Source of the DNA: Elysia marginata
Lineage: Eukaryota; Mollusca; Gastropoda; Plakobranchidae
Direction of reading: 5' to 3'
DNA: 23,717 bases
Assembly: GCA_019649035.1 (NCBI GenBank)
Contig: BMAT01009755.1
Location: 296,436 to 320,152, forward strand
This document shows positions 18,301-23,616 of the stretch, piece by piece. Under the pieces are notes generated by a model. It made no database searches. It saw only the letters and a program-made list of their open reading frames with translations, and was not told the DNA's origin. Within the stretch, counting starts at the first letter, position 1. Each line of letters opens with the position of its first letter. The position numbers and the translations under genes were made by a program.

Positions 18301-19221
18301 TATGGTAACTAACAAAATAAAAGGGACCCCAATAAGTGCATATTATTTAATATGTTACTATACAAATCATGAGTATATTTTGAGCAAAAACATAGTTATT
18401 TGCCGACCTTAGGTAAATTGGATTCACTAGTGCTTTAAAATCTCGATGGGTCCTCATTTGTTTCATTGTATAATGAACAGGGTGACTCTCGGTCCTATCT
18501 TTGCTATTGGATCAACATAGAATTATAATCATCCTTGGATAAATATCTCAAAAGCAATCGCACAACGGTATAATCAATATTTACCATTTTATCATGTTAT
18601 TGCCTTGCCATTCCTAATCCTTGCTTTTGAAAAAAAAACAACTTTAAGTTTAACGCAAGAGCAATAATTTAAAATACAAGATCCAACAACATCTTGAGAG
18701 ATTCATATTTTTTTTACAAATGAATTTATGGTTGTTTTCACTCTTACACTCAACAAATGATGCTTTAAAGGTTTTCAGAAAAAAATCTGAAACCTTTTTG
18801 TAAGGGCATTTTCAGATAAACACTCTACCGTGTAATACTCGTTGCGTTTGAGGTTTTTTACTCTATAAACCCGGGTACCAGTATGGAAATTTGAGGGTAG
18901 TATTTTTCAGTTCAGCAACTTCTCCCTTTTACTATTGTTTCGCGAAGCCTGAAATTTTGGTACAGTAGACTCTTTGCCGCCTACAGTTATCTCACAAAAT
19001 AATTGTACCACGCTGACTCACAGTTTTAAAAACAGCAGCTGCTGTCTTGACATCTCGAGTGATAACCAGCGAGGCCGGACTGCGTCGGTCTAAGCCTTGT
19101 CTGGAGACAAACTCCAGGTAAGATCTCGCCATCGCCTCCTCTCTGATGATGTCATCAGCCAGAAATACGACCACGTTGCTGCTGTTGGTCAGTTTAGGCA
19201 TAACCTGGCCTACTTCCAAAG
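171..19221 (-). CDS. Partial ionotropic glutamate receptor-family gene (six internal exons)
   Basis: This is a spliced gene model built by hand, joined on the minus strand as 19221-19022, 16735-16559, 9634-9482, 7823-7723, 7120-7030 and 332-171. The exons total 884 nt: two bases finishing an earlier codon, then 294 codons with no stop. Residues 1-176 resemble the extracellular amino-terminal (LIVBP-like) domain of iGluRs. Residues 177-294 are lobe S1 of the ligand-binding domain, with EGFCVDLI (193-200), PDGSWTGIVG (226-235), DISVAALMITPER (243-255) and ILYKVPDP (272-279). Family members are ligand-gated cation channels of the plasma membrane, usually 800-1000 residues long, so about two thirds of this one lies outside the window. 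Five N-glycosylation sequons (N12, N93, N114, N187, N208) suit an extracellular segment. Clean splice sites and phase agreement argue for a functional gene. The subfamily (kainate/AMPA-like, or the protostome IR8a/IR25a-like branch) is not settled. The superfamily is near certain. Confidence 0.9.
640..1720. repeat. Degenerate ~47-bp minisatellite
   Basis: About 15 or more diverged units share a core like GGACAAGGGACCTAGTGAGA, then CCTTTACATCAAGTCCACC. Core starts read near 1030, 1079, 1133, 1186, 1229, 1272, 1318, 1364, 1408, 1463, 1511, 1555, 1606 and 1650, with spacing of 43-55 bp. More diverged units seem to reach back to about 660. Short open frames on the minus strand here are by-products of the repeat. 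The boundaries are approximate. Confidence 0.75.
1721..2290. other. Intronic spacer, nothing recognised
   Basis: This stretch is AT-rich, with a G-rich run (GGGCGGGGG at about 1795-1803) and a short AATAATAA run near 1865. I see no splice-flanked open frame, RNA gene or repeat family in it. Confidence 0.5.
2291..2500. repeat. CAT/ATC-rich degenerate simple repeat
   Basis: An imperfect trinucleotide-style tract rich in CATCAT, ATCATT and CACCATCA, interrupted by an A/C-rich segment at about 2335-2390. It is typical decayed microsatellite sequence of invertebrate introns. Confidence 0.7.
3595..3895 (+). repeat. 35-bp tandem repeat within LINE, split by an insertion
   Basis: The unit GACATAACACATCCGTTCCA plus a GACCAATATT-type remainder recurs with a period of 35 bp. 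Copies begin at 3603 and 3638, and again (after an inserted 195 bp) with a partial copy resuming at 3848 and a further one at 3874. The unit encodes the ITHPFHDQY end of the LINE, so it is a local duplication of the LINE 3' coding end. Confidence 0.75.
3653..3847 (+). mobile_element. Nested 5'-truncated LINE tail with CATTCG flanks
   Basis: This 195-bp insertion breaks the 35-bp tandem repeat. CATTCG occurs immediately before it (3647-3652) and immediately after it (3848-3853), like a target-site duplication. One frame is open for 58 codons from 3651 to the stop at 3825-3827, including HLRDIAQNRSDWKHLTTAMY, the kind of C-terminus (DR/NR-x-x-W) seen in many LINE ORF2 proteins. It ends in an AAGTCAAGTAAATCAAGTAA-like tail. 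The open frame suggests it is younger than its host LINE. The clade is not assigned. Confidence 0.65.
4067..4138 (+). tRNA. tRNA-Lys(CUU)-like pseudogene or SINE head
   Basis: A 72-nt tRNA-shaped sequence. The A box reads TGGCAGAGCGG from 4074, the B box GTTCGATTCC ends near 4128, and the anticodon arm is perfect in length (TCGGA, loop CCCTTGA, TCCGG). CTT falls at the anticodon position, with C rather than U at position 33. A TTTT run follows at 4140-4143. The acceptor stem (about 4 of 7 pairs), D stem (2 of 4) and T stem (3 of 5) are damaged, so a working tRNA is unlikely. It lies tail to tail with the minus-strand LINE that follows. A SINE head is the main alternative. Confidence 0.55.
4645..5298 (-). 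pseudogene. RTE-like reverse transcriptase fragment
   Basis: The longest intact frame of the minus-strand LINE, 217 codons. It spans fingers and palm from MSKNKAPGPDEITSDVF through motif A (GFIDYEKTFYSVE) to motif B (RGVRQGDSISPKLFTAAIED). Motif A keeps its Asp, but the following residue of the family's AFDSV segment is Tyr. The frame stops at 4645. The same frame then resumes at KAFDQCV, which belongs far downstream in intact relatives, so the palm segment with YADD is deleted. No product of this fragment could reverse transcribe. Confidence 0.85.
6066..6416 (-). pseudogene. LINE AP-endonuclease fragment
   Basis: A 116-codon frame holding the central part of an exonuclease-endonuclease-phosphatase domain. 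It runs from MKDYIEGFENHSARIISCKI, through HIIQVYAPT, then QFIIMGDLNAKIG with the Asp/Asn of the active centre, to IGARNERGEKLRDFV. The N-terminal catalytic segment is absent. A frame change near 6416 leads to a short GIAFLMNKK block upstream, after which homology fades near 6450. The C-terminal SDH block sits in a different frame (5996-5574). It is part of the RTE-like element. Confidence 0.82.
7030..7120 (-). CDS. iGluR exon E: S1 lobe, GSWTG segment
   Basis: This exon is 91 bp: one base completing a split codon, then 30 codons. The acceptor is AATGCAG|C and the donor CGC|GTAAGT, a near-consensus site. The product reads FSLVEPEDNQWGAPLPDG then SWTGIVGMLQKR (residues 211-240). That is the conserved iGluR block in which a variable DGKYG-like loop precedes DG(S/T)WxGxVG. 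Residue 210 is a Ser split across the junction (AG from exon D, C from this exon), creating the sequon N208-F-S. Phase, motif order and spacing all agree with the flanking exons. This is one of the two strongest family diagnostics in the window. Confidence 0.93.
7121..7722 (-). other. 602-bp iGluR intron between exons D and E
   Basis: This phase-2 intron begins GTACAC and ends AACAATGCAG. AT-rich; I see no repeat family or conserved frame. A short minus frame at 7155-7367 has no family resemblance. Confidence 0.8.
7723..7823 (-). CDS. iGluR exon D: start of S1 lobe (EGFCVDLI)
   Basis: This exon is 101 bp: 33 codons plus two bases (phase 0 in, phase 2 out). It is not covered by any long open frame and was found by searching for the missing S1 start. 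The acceptor is CTCTCTTTCAG|TGG and the donor TTTTAG|GTACAC, a weaker but valid GT site. The product starts WAPFTWRITRNGSTTYEG and continues FCVDLIIELSRRLNF. It corresponds to the family pattern xxPFxxx...xGYCIDLLxELAxxLNF that opens the ligand-binding domain. The previous exon ends LTIGVYV, the expected last strand of the linker. Residue N187 lies in an NGS sequon. Confidence 0.92.
7824..9481 (-). other. 1.66-kb iGluR intron between exons C and D
   Basis: This phase-0 intron begins GTACGT and ends CTCTTTCAG. It holds one MITE (8061-8502). The stretches 7824-8060 and 8505-9481 contain nothing recognisable. Small minus frames at 8597-8788 and 9054-9272 lack family motifs and do not fit the splice phases. 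Confidence 0.8.
8061..8502. mobile_element. 442-bp MITE with ~40-bp TIRs and TA target duplication
   Basis: The left end TGAGGCTGT...AAAACGTCGT...GTCGGTTGTGAT (8061-8100) matches the reverse complement of the right end (8502-8463) over about 40 bp with few differences. Both sides are flanked by TA (8059-8060 and 8503-8504), as for Tc1/mariner-type cut-and-paste elements. There is no transposase frame, so it is non-autonomous. A second inverted pair of the same GTCGGTTGTGAT motif lies in the centre (8264-8283 and 8291-8310), forming a strong hairpin with GGACAAAAATTTTGTCC at its core. Confidence 0.85.
9482..9634 (-). CDS. iGluR exon C: end of amino-terminal domain and linker to S1
   Basis: This exon is 153 bp, phase 0 at both ends, 51 residues (126-176). 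The acceptor is TTCTTTACAG|ATA and the donor TATGTG|GTACGT. The product includes KPKGKRLETVG, followed by NLWAPVFPNVNRGFNQ and MHLTIGVYV. In iGluRs the amino-terminal domain typically ends with a strand plus G-x-R/K-x-L-x-x-V-G, then a linker, then a (L/H)L(T/R)(V/I) strand entering the ligand-binding domain, and the order here is the same. The exon is bounded by a 6.9-kb intron on the 5' side and a 1.66-kb intron on the 3' side. Further phase-0 exons in the large intron cannot be excluded, especially at the 11109-11246 gap. Confidence 0.88.
10578..10848 (+). mobile_element. tRNA-derived SINE, copy 1
   Basis: The tRNA-like head begins CCGGCTATGTGGCC. The A box is near TGGCCTAGCGGAGA (10586) and the B box is GATTCGATCC (about 10630). 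The body runs through CTTGAAAATTGATATTAGCA, GCTGATCCGCCT, GGTCGGCCCGGTGTCAG, GTGACTGGGTGTGG and TACGCAAGCGCTTCTTACAT, and the tail is AAGTTGACTGGGATGTTAAA then CAACCAACC. It aligns along its length with the reverse complement of 16238-16504. Relative to that copy it has an extra ~30 bp after GATCCGCCT and lacks ~30 bp after the CATCACAG block. It is antisense to the host gene. Confidence 0.85.
11109..11246. other. Assembly gap, 138 N
   Basis: A run of 138 undetermined bases. The left part of the LTR-like block next to it, and possibly an exon, may be hidden here. Confidence 1.
11247..11760 (+). promoter_or_regulatory. LTR-like promoter block (TATA box, kB-like site, poly(A) signal)
   Basis: Within a GC-richer island, the plus strand shows the perfect palindrome GGGAAATTCCC at 11394-11404 (an NF-kB-type site), TATAAATAG at 11421-11429, a purine-rich GGAGCGGAGAGAAG leader, and AATAAA at 11637-11642. 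A promoter followed about 215 bp later by a poly(A) signal, with no real coding frame between, is what a retrotransposon LTR looks like. The left end is probably in the gap. The right end is not defined, and no primer-binding site or gag/pol was seen, so a solo LTR is the best reading. An unrelated promoter is the alternative. Confidence 0.4.
12086..12121. repeat. (TA)n microsatellite
   Basis: An AT-dinucleotide tract with a GTATAC start, about 36 bp, followed by a T8 run. Confidence 0.85.
12125..15985. other. Intronic sequence without recognised genes; two long G runs
   Basis: No homologous frame, tRNA or clear transposon was found. Notable composition features are G13 at 13168-13180, G18 at 15670-15687, and TAGGCCTA words near 13235. 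Short frames at 14422-14625 (minus) and 15129-15386 (plus) have no recognisable motif and look like chance frames. Confidence 0.5.
15994..16175 (+). repeat. AAT microsatellite plus GCGC/GCTTTACATAC dispersed repeat
   Basis: (AAT)n at 15996-16013 leads into GGCTTTTTATATAGCGCC. A block with GCTCTAGACGCTTTACATAC (ending 16070) and a second with GCTCCAGGTGCTTTACATAC (ending 16140) follow, so the unit is duplicated with a period of about 70 bp. TATATAGCGC followed by GCGCTTTACA-type ends is a wording I know from dispersed repeats in many marine invertebrate genomes. The element class is not assigned. Confidence 0.6.
16238..16504 (-). mobile_element. tRNA-derived SINE, copy 2
   Basis: The better-preserved copy, in sense with the host gene. 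Read on the minus strand, the head has an A box TGGCCAAATGGTTAG and a B box GGTTCGATCC. The body follows with GACTTGAAAATCGGTATTAG, GATCCGCCTGGTCGGCCCAG, GTCACTGGGCGTGGTGTACG and CAAGCGCTCCTTACATCACA, and it ends with AAGTTGACTGGGACGTTAAA, CTCAG and ACAACCAACC. It starts 54 bp downstream of the exon B donor. Its central domain may belong to a named invertebrate SINE superfamily, but I cannot assign it. Confidence 0.88.
16559..16735 (-). CDS. iGluR exon B: amino-terminal domain
   Basis: This exon is 177 bp, phase 0 at both ends, 59 residues (67-125), with no stop in this frame. The acceptor is ACGTTTCAG|TTT and the donor AGACAG|GTAAGA, a strong match to consensus. The product contains LYTKWLVVMPHNNTDSLEKS then LDDFYNVVVTVPNTTS. 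The pattern KWLVV...LE..L....NVVV matches the iGluR/IR amino-terminal domain, where a strand reports WLvv and a later strand gives nvvvv. Two sequons (N93, N114) are present. A SINE sits 54 bp inside the downstream intron. Assignment rests on fold-level pattern plus perfect phase fit to exons A and C, so it is slightly less certain than the S1 exons. Confidence 0.85.
16925..17115 (+). repeat. Diverged dispersed repeat, copy 1
   Basis: The segment shares ordered words with 17985-18165: TAGAGG..GGTGAG(T/C)GCC, CAAGGC(C)AGGA, CCATTTT(T/C)AC, AC(C)TTAAACCTTTCAGT-like (here CCTTAACCTTTCAGTAATA), then TTTACTCTACGTTATAG. Gaps and substitutions are frequent. The class is unknown, and the boundaries are approximate. 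Confidence 0.4.
17985..18165 (+). repeat. Diverged dispersed repeat, copy 2
   Basis: Ordered partial match to 16925-17115: TTAGAGGTAAGGCGGTGAGC, CAAGGCAGGA, CCATTTTCACGTAAAG, CCTTAAACCTTTCAGTCATA, then CTTTATCCTTCGCTATTA. Same orientation as copy 1, about 1.06 kb away. Confidence 0.4.
18767..18798. repeat. Short inverted repeat (hairpin)
   Basis: AAAGGTTTTCAGA and TCTGAAACCTTTT pair around an A-rich loop. No stem-associated function is evident in the intron. Confidence 0.5.
19022..19221 (-). CDS. iGluR exon A: amino-terminal domain, first exon seen
   Basis: This exon is 200 bp: two bases completing a codon, then 66 codons ending in phase 0. The likely acceptor is TCATGGACAG|CT and the preferred donor AAAACT|GTGAGT. 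The open frame continues past the donor to a stop at 18992, but the consensus GTGAGT and the phase-0 join to exon B favour ending at 19022. The product has SSNVVVFLADDIIREEAMA and RRSPASLVITRDVKTAAA, alternating strand and helix as in the LIVBP-like domain of iGluRs. N12 lies in an NSS sequon. The domain normally has about 150-250 residues before this point, so more 5' exons, including the signal peptide, must exist. None was recognised between 19222 and 23717. Confidence 0.8.
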
Positions 19222-21293
19222 CTGTCCATGACAAATACAAGAGAAATCTTAATGTTTGGTTTTTGAAAACTTGATATAGTTAAATGTTGAGAAAATAGAG
19301 TACACCACATTTTTAGATACTTGTTCACCTGATCCAAATATCTTTACAAAGTACCGGGCCAATGTTTTTGTAACAACTTTTTTTTTGATTGGCATAAATA
19401 CACAAAAAGGCAATCACTTTCATTTTTTAATTTTTTCCAGCTGGCCAAATGATTTAGGCAAGACTGACACTACCATGACGATATGGATATTATCTTACAT
19501 AGCAATGTAACAAAGATCTATATTTGTACAAAATACATAATTTGAAAACAAAACTGTTTTTCTGTCCCTCTCTCATGATTTTTCATTTAAAACAAAACAA
19601 AAACGATTGGTTGGCAAAAAATAAAGACAATCACGTGAGGGCAAAGAGTAAAAGGAGTGATTGATATTCTATTCGTTCAAGCATTTTGTACTATTAGCGT
19701 AAAGCAACTGTTCAAATATTTATGTTTATCCCCGATGCCTCACGTGTAAATCTTTTGTGTTCGTAAATGTGACATAAGAATAAGGCCAAAGGGGAAATAT
19801 TGACCAGCGAGTTTAGAAATGTTAAATTTATAAGCTAGTTTTTCATTTTTTGTCCCCTCGGTGTCTTCATTATGTTTTGTCCCCTTCGTGTCGTCATCAT
19901 TGCTATTCTGAACGCTTGATTGAATAAAAACCTTTCGAGATTAACAATCTTATGTTTCCTAATATTTGAAGAGGATTGGTTACATAATGCAGTGAAACAA
20001 TATTGTTCCCTTATATTCTTTGTGCAGGTGTGCTTGTGCCGATCCGTGGTTATTGCCACGTGATTCTATCAAATTGTCAGTAACGTAGGCCGCTGGTAAT
20101 ATTACAGACTTTAAGTAAGCAGCAACGCGTGAGTTTGACGCGAACGTCTGTGGGTCTATTTTTAGAAACTGGTTTCATTATTTTTATAGTTCCTCAATCT
20201 ACTTTCCCGATTTTCACGTACACGTAGTGAGACACGGTGCGTGTGCTAAAGGTCTCTAATGACAGAAGGCTGAAGCCCGTCATTGATGTTGAATGTAAAA
20301 GGTTCCGAAATAAATTATGCAATTTCGATTGCCATTCATCATAAACTTGAACTTGGAAGTGTTGAAAAAAATTAATCTATATAAGTGCAGCTGACTCGCA
20401 ACCCTGATTGTATTTTACTTCTTGCCGTTATCCTATTTCGTATTATCATATCATTGGCGATAACATGAGTGAAATAGATTAAAAAAATTTGTTTTGACAA
20501 TGCACATGCTAATAACAAATAGGTAATCAAACAACCTGAAACTAAGGCAACTGTACAATTAGAAAGAAAAGCGCGATTGGCTCACAGCACGACGCATGTC
20601 AGGGTAGCTATCACTTAGGGCCTTAGTCGGTGGGACTTAAACTGCCTGTCCCTCAGCTACGTTTTCATGCAATCAAAAAACACGTGACTGTTCCTCATTA
20701 TTTTCAATATCCCAGCGCTTTGCGCCTGTCATCGTTTAACTTGAAACGAAACTGTTTTGTTTATAATATTGCTCTTAGCGAGTTTTCCGCGTGTGTCTAT
20801 AAAATTATCTTCTTATAATAATGGAGCTAAGGTCCAATCTGTTAGTATTTTGTTGTTGGATATGAGACAACCCAGAGCTTGAAAAAAGATATGTCGTAAA
20901 GGCATCATCTCCTAAAAATGTACAAGGGCATATAATCATTTAACTCGATTGAGGTCTAGAAGAAGTCCTTTTTGATAGTTAAAATCTGAATCAGCGTGAG
21001 CGACAAAACCTAGATTCGAATGCTAGCCATTATTTTGTAAAAACTAGATAGTATGTTCAACAGAGTAAGTTTTTTCGCAGTGTTTTCTAAAATGGTTCAC
21101 TGGCAAAACAATAAAATTTACACATTTTCGGGTTGCTTCTAATTTGGGAATTTCCATTCTAGGAAATCCAAGTGAGCATTCGTTTACTAAAGCTTTTCTC
21201 TTTAAAATTTGACAAATTGGAGCGAAGCGGCTTTCGCTTTTAATATGCATAATTCTGGAACACAAAAGTAACACGGGGAAAGGGAACTGTAGG
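19222..21293 (-). other. Upstream iGluR intron, part 1, no gene recognised
   Basis: The sequence ends TTTGTCATGGACAG at exon A. It is AT-rich, with two GC-richer patches (about 20080-20160 and 20570-20680) that I tested in all minus frames without finding amino-terminal-domain motifs. Frames at 19835-20059 and 21044-21274 (minus) and 20630-20818 (plus) look like chance frames. Confidence 0.6.
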
Positions 21294-21785
21294 TTAATTT
21301 AACATCATCATAGTCTTCCATTTCTCTCTATCATCAGTCCATCCGAGCAGCCCTAAGGGTCCTCTTGCTCCCGTCCAACTGGTGAGTCTGTCTAATAACC
21401 TCTCTCTTAGCCTACCCCTGCTCCGCTGTCATTTAGATTCCCGGTGGTAACCATGAATTCTAGCCGCCGTTACCTCAAAAAATGTCTTTCAAAAATTGAA
21501 TTTACTTGACGTCAGCGCATTGTCGCATGTATTGTTTTCTTTGCCGAATATGGAATTCTCAGTATACGCCTCAAAAACCACATTGTTGTCGCTCCTACGG
21601 GTTTAAGCATCTGTCCGTCAAGGGCCCAAGTTTCATATCCATACAAAAGAACAGATTTTATGATTGTAACACTGGGGGATTTTTTAACGTTCTGAAATCA
21701 ATATGTTTTTATTTGGCAGAATTGGTTTCATTCTTTGAAATGCTGTCTTGCATGAACAATCCTGCTTTTTATATCTTGGTGACAC
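21294..21785 (-). mobile_element. Decayed LINE C-terminal fragment
   Basis: Minus-strand remnant of a second endonuclease/RT-type LINE. Blocks in order are DIKSRIVHARQ (from about 21775), a frameshift, AFQRMKPILPNKNILISER, a frameshift, SVLLYGYETWALDGQMLKP, MWFLRRILRIPYSAKKT, a degraded stretch with a stop, GRLRERLLDRLTSWTG, and DDREKWKTMMMLN with a stop at 21294-21296. This is the typical post-RT region (LLYGxETWxL, RRILRI, DREKW) of many animal LINEs. It is 5'-truncated and dead. The wording differs from the 4185-6450 element, so it is a different family. Confidence 0.82.
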
Positions 21786-22920
21786 AGACGATTAGAAGTT
21801 AATAATATTCTCTTGTATTTGAATTATTAACCTAAACACATAAATATAAAAGAGACTATATCTAGATCTAGATCTTATTTACATCTAATCTACTTAGATA
21901 TCTGAAACTACATAGACTTCAGATTTACAGTTCTTAGCTGTTAATATTTGACAAAGTTTCTAACATAACCCCATAAAGGGGTTTTGTTTCCTTTTGATCC
22001 CTTAGCGTGAGTTTAAGGATAGTCATAGTGATCTTTGGTCTCTTAACAGTTCATTTCCACCGATCTTAGAAGGGGCAAGCCGGCTTCGTTAAAAAAGGTA
22101 TAATGTGTACATCAAAGGTCAATGTCATCAAGGTTGATTCGCAAACACTAACACTTTTTGATCATGCACACTGGTTTTCAAACCTGGCTGTGCATACTTC
22201 TACAACCACTACTACTGCCTCTACTATATATTACTTTTAAAGCAGGGGTATCAATACTTCTTTAAACACATAAATGGTCATCTTTATTCGGTAATCCACC
22301 AATCATAGAATTTATTTCAAAATCAAATAAAACAAATTTTACAACAAATACAAAATTATATGATCTAGCGTCTTATGAAGCACTTACATACTCCTTTGTC
22401 ATAAATGACGCCTAGGAGGCTGAGTTTTAACGTCCAGAGTAAAGTCAGTGTGACGTCCACTAAGTCGTGAATTTCCCTGGTTGTTGACGTGCACGTCAAA
22501 TTACAGGTCCACTTATCCATCGATAATTATTGCCTTGATAATGTAGATGTCTGTAATCAATGGAGATTGTTTATAACTTTGAGAACTGTATAACAATGAC
22601 TACACACTAGATATTTTATTAATGTAACTAGCTGTTGGATCCCCTACCATGTCAGGCAACGGGCATGGTCGTAAAAGGTTGCCTCCCTTCCTTTTTTCTC
22701 ACACATTGTATCGATTAATCATCGGCTTGGCTTTTTTCTTTTCTTAGGCCTATTGTCTATATTTCTGATTACTTTTTACTTTTATTTTACCCCTCTTTGG
22801 TGTTTAGACATTTCTTGTTAGCCTATCACTCACTCTATTTTCCTTTGACCATCACTTTTACTTTTACACGCCCCACCCCCTTTTTTTCCTGCTTGACACT
22901 CTTTTAACTCTTTGTTTGCC
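21786..22920. other. Upstream iGluR intron, part 2
   Basis: It contains TCTAGATCTAGATCT at 21861-21875, a short match to the SINE tail (CTGAGTTTTAACGTCC at about 22422-22437), and a small hairpin AGGCAAC...GTTGCCT at about 22655-22685 beside GGATCCCCTACCATG. I see no coding frame with recognisable motifs. Confidence 0.5.
22421..22445 (-). repeat. Possible SINE tail fragment
   Basis: CTGAGTTTTAACGTCC matches the 3' end of the SINE copies at 16248-16263 in the same orientation as copy 2. Beyond these ~16 bp the resemblance is weak, so it may be a truncated remnant or coincidence. Confidence 0.35.
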
Positions 22921-22923
22921 AAT

Positions 22924-22940
22924 CCCTCTCTCCCTCCCTT

Positions 22941-22987
<47 letters not shown>

Positions 22988-22999
22988 GTCTATCTCTCT
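22924..22999. repeat. (TC)n microsatellite
   Basis: A pyrimidine tract with interrupted CCCTCTCTCC at the start, a pure CT run at about 22949-22983, then TATCTCTCTC. Confidence 0.9.
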
Positions 23000-23460
23000 C
23001 ACTTGATCTAGTCTAGATCTAGACTTACTGCATGATAAAGGATTAAGATGTAGAACAGCCAAACTGGGTTCTGTCGCCAAGAGATCTTATACGGGTGACA
23101 GGTTGAAATCTTTATTTGGATTAGATCTAAATGTTGATCTTATCTTGGCATGCTAGATCTAAAGCTCTACAGTTTGGCATTGGAAATCTATCTAGATCAA
23201 AATAAAATACTTCAAGCACTGTATAGACATGATCAAGTAAAGTATAAAATAACGATTGTAATTATTGAATTTTTTCTATTTCCACATGATTCTGCAAACG
23301 ATACGGTATCAGTTAATGATCTCGACATACGTAGAACATGCTGGTATTGTCAATATAATTTTATAAATCCAGCAAGTCAATAATATTAATACATAGTAAT
23401 AACGATGATTATAATCATAGGTCTAAGCATGAAGTACTATACAGTTAAAGACCTAGTACA
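23000..23460. other. Intronic spacer rich in TAGATCTA words
   Basis: It contains GATCTAGTCTAGATCTAGAC at about 23007-23026 and further AGATCT sites near 23080, 23123 and 23155. The plus frame at 23150-23383 (77 codons) has no recognisable domain. Confidence 0.5.
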
Positions 23461-23462
23461 AG

Positions 23463-23563
23463 TGGTAGCAGCAGCAGCAGTAGTAGTAGAAGTAGTAGTA
23501 GTAGTAGGCCTACATGTAGTAGTAGCAGCAGCAGTAGTAGTAGTAGTAGCATTAGTAGTAGTG

Positions 23564-23607
<44 letters not shown>

Positions 23608-23608
23608 T
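23463..23608. repeat. (TAG/CAG)n trinucleotide microsatellite
   Basis: AGT/AGC trinucleotide repeats, interrupted once by TAGGCCTACATGTAG (about 23505-23519) and ending in a pure TAG run. Confidence 0.9.
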
Positions 23609-23616
23609 AGTAATGA

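Larger units (their letters stand above)
16736..19021 (-). other. 2.3-kb iGluR intron between exons A and B
   Basis: This phase-0 intron begins GTGAGT and ends ACGTTTCAG. It contains a pair of diverged repeat copies (about 16925-17115 and 17985-18165) and a perfect-looking hairpin at 18767-18798. Plus-strand frames at 17073-17258, 17379-17579, 17901-18104 and 18170-18412 have no recognisable domain and are probably chance frames. Confidence 0.75.

Noticed and set aside
20040-20155. Possible upstream minus-strand exon after CCCACAG, with a protein-like frame (TFASNSRVAAYLKSV and on)
   Set aside because: The frame is open and a weak donor would fit the phase, but the donor is poor (GTGGCA), the frame runs on into ordinary intron sequence, and no amino-terminal-domain motif is recognisable.
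20570-20680. GC-richer patch with CCAAT-like and E-box words (CACGTG near 20684) as a receptor promoter on the minus strand
   Set aside because: The amino-terminal domain still needs many residues and a signal peptide upstream of exon A, none of which is found between here and exon A, so the start site is probably outside the window.
23150-23383. Plus-strand 77-codon frame
   Set aside because: AT-rich composition, no recognisable domain, and it lies in an intron antisense to the host gene.
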